Shown: piece by piece, positions 63,029-64,000 of the stretch
Layout of the letters: each line of letters starts with the position of its first letter
Numbering within the stretch: position 1 is the stretch's first letter
Assembly (NCBI GenBank): GCA_964600225.1
Contig: CAZRIT010000002.1
Location: 19,059-83,058 of the forward strand
DNA length: 64,000 nt
DNA from: CAZRIT01 sp964600225
GTDB lineage: Bacteria; Bacillota; Clostridia; Christensenellales; CAG-138
Direction of reading: 5' to 3'
Program-made: the position numbers and the translations under genes
The notes under the pieces: generated by a model
Databases searched by the model: none
Told to the model about the DNA's origin: nothing
What the model saw: only the letters and a program-made list of their open reading frames with translations

Positions 63029-64000
63029 TCAGCGCATAAGCTGCTTATTGTTGAAATGATCCCTGGTCAGTTTCACCACCATGCCCGATAGCGCAATCAG
63101 CGCAATGAGGTTCGGAATGGCCATGAGGCCGTTGAGCGTATCGGCAATATCCCAGGCCAAAGCCAGGTCCATCGTTGCACCGACAACACAGACCAGCACG
63201 AATATCACCTGGTAGGGTCTGACGCTTTTGATGCCAAAGATGTATTCGCAGCAGCGGCTGCCGTACAGAGCCCAACTGAGTATGGTGGAAAGCGCAAAGA
63301 GCGTGATGCCGATGGCAATGATGAGCGCGCCGCCCTTGCCGCCAAATACTGTGCCAAGCGCCGCGGAATTGAGCGCCGTTGTGCCCTTGACGCCGTAGTT
63401 GAGGTCGATACCCGAAACCAGCAGCGTCAGGCCTGTCAGTGTGCAGATGACAATGGTATCCATGAACACTTCAAAGATGCCGTACATGCCCTGCTTAACG
63501 GGATTGTTTTCGCTGGAGGCTGCGTGCGCGATCGGCGCGGAGCCGAGGCCCGCCTCGTTGGAGAACACGCCGCGCTTCATGCCCCAGGTGACCGCCTTCA
63601 TAATGGTGAATCCGCCAACGCCGCCGACGACCGCGGAGGGGTTGAACGCACCTTCAAAGATCATGGCAAACACGGGCCCGATGTTTTTGATATTGATAAC
63701 AATAACGATCAGGCACGCAACGATGTACACGGCGCTCATAAACGGCACCAGCCGTTCCGTCACGGTGCCCAGCCGCTTGATGCCGCCAATGACCACCAGC
63801 GCGGCAATGATGGCAACGATGACGCCAACAATCAGGTTGATGGTAGAAGCGCTGCTTGCTGCATCGGGATTGAACGCCTGAATAGCCGTGTTGATGGAGG
63901 AGGTAATGTTGCCCACCTGCACGGCGTTGCCGATGCCAAATGCTGCAAACGCACCGAATACGCAGAATATGATTGCAAGCCATTTCCAGTTTTTGCCGAG
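63029..64000 (-). CDS. Alanine/glycine:sodium symporter (AGCS family), 5'-truncated by window edge
   Basis: 324 codons to the edge; the reading frame is still open at 64000, so the GTG at 63922 is internal. About eight transmembrane segments are visible. Family signatures WGMKRGVFSNEAGLGSAPIA and LNSAALGTVFGGKGG belong to the sodium:alanine symporter family, which brings in alanine or glycine with Na+. The missing N-terminal part should hold about three more helices. The protein ends with a short basic tail. Confidence 0.93.
   Translation of the reverse strand, partial: LGKNWKWLAIIFCVFGAFAAFGIGNAVQVGNITSSINTAIQAFNPDAASSASTINLIVGVIVAIIAALVVIGGIKRLGTVTERLVPFMSAVYIVACLIVIVINIKNIGPVFAMIFEGAFNPSAVVGGVGGFTIMKAVTWGMKRGVFSNEAGLGSAPIAHAASSENNPVKQGMYGIFEVFMDTIVICTLTGLTLLVSGIDLNYGVKGTTALNSAALGTVFGGKGGALIIAIGITLFALSTILSWALYGSRCCEYIFGIKSVRPYQVIFVLVCVVGATMDLALAWDIADTLNGLMAIPNLIALIALSGMVVKLTRDHFNNKQLMR

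Overview
The window is a GC-rich chromosomal segment from an anaerobic, apparently Gram-positive member of the Clostridia. A Christensenellales-like lineage would fit, but that placement is inference. The support is a pyruvate:ferredoxin oxidoreductase, a class III (oxygen-sensitive) ribonucleotide reductase with its activase, sporulation genes (spoIIE, spoIIGA, sigE), a T-box, an L-box lysine riboswitch, AGGAGG-type ribosome binding sites and consensus sigma-A promoters. Three runs of N show a scaffolded draft assembly. I saw no rRNA, tRNA, CRISPR array, prophage or intact insertion sequence.

Layout. 1-9.3 kb: end of a secreted endonuclease/phosphatase-family protein, a CarD-type regulator, a PII-like protein coupled to a cation/proton antiporter, PFOR, then serC-serA. 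9.3-13.7 kb: nrdD-nrdG behind NrdR-box pairs and a DnaA-box-like cluster, then a glycosyltransferase. 13.7-19.7 kb: an ADP-ribosylglycohydrolase, cell-wall enzymes (D,D-carboxypeptidase, L,D-transpeptidase, polysaccharide deacetylase) and a DegV protein. 19.8-23.8 kb: a four-gene operon (E2-like acyltransferase, DUF819 membrane protein, galactokinase, membrane-bound XRE regulator). 24-27.7 kb: sugar ABC ATPase, thymidylate kinase, phosphofructokinase with pyrophosphate-type residues, and a tiny Cys-rich protein overlapping a ThiS/MoaD-like sulfur carrier.

27.7-31.2 kb is a decaying accessory locus. An ECF sigma gene carries an amber codon in its DNA-binding region. The membrane protein gene beside it (probably an anti-sigma factor) carries a frameshift and is split by a 922-bp remnant element with inverted ends. 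The remnant holds a truncated TetR gene, a 34-codon ORF and the frameshifted tail of a large serine recombinase.

31.2-38 kb: a membrane protein, spoIIE-spoIIGA-sigE (sigE frameshifted by an apparent 5-bp deletion) and a lysine-riboswitch-controlled NhaC-type transporter. 38-48.4 kb: radC, a nucleotide-sugar epimerase, a WbqC protein, a DEAD-box helicase with a leader attenuator, proA, a HAD phosphatase, a ROK kinase, a PflX-like radical SAM protein and an NlpC/P60 hydrolase. 48.5-60 kb: a tightly packed housekeeping run with an ABC-F ATPase, an unrecognised protein, pyrimidine-nucleoside phosphorylase, polA, coaE, a lytic transglycosylase, lspA, an RluD-type pseudouridine synthase and a DUF885 lipoprotein. 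60-64 kb: T-box-controlled valS and an alanine/sodium symporter that runs off the end.

The most interesting signals are: the divergent D,D-carboxypeptidase/L,D-transpeptidase pair, where both sigma-A promoters place +1 on the A of the ATG (predicted leaderless mRNAs); the layered NrdR/DnaA-like control region of nrdD; the Cys-rich peptide with its sulfur carrier; the nested decay of the ECF locus; and the damaged sigE.
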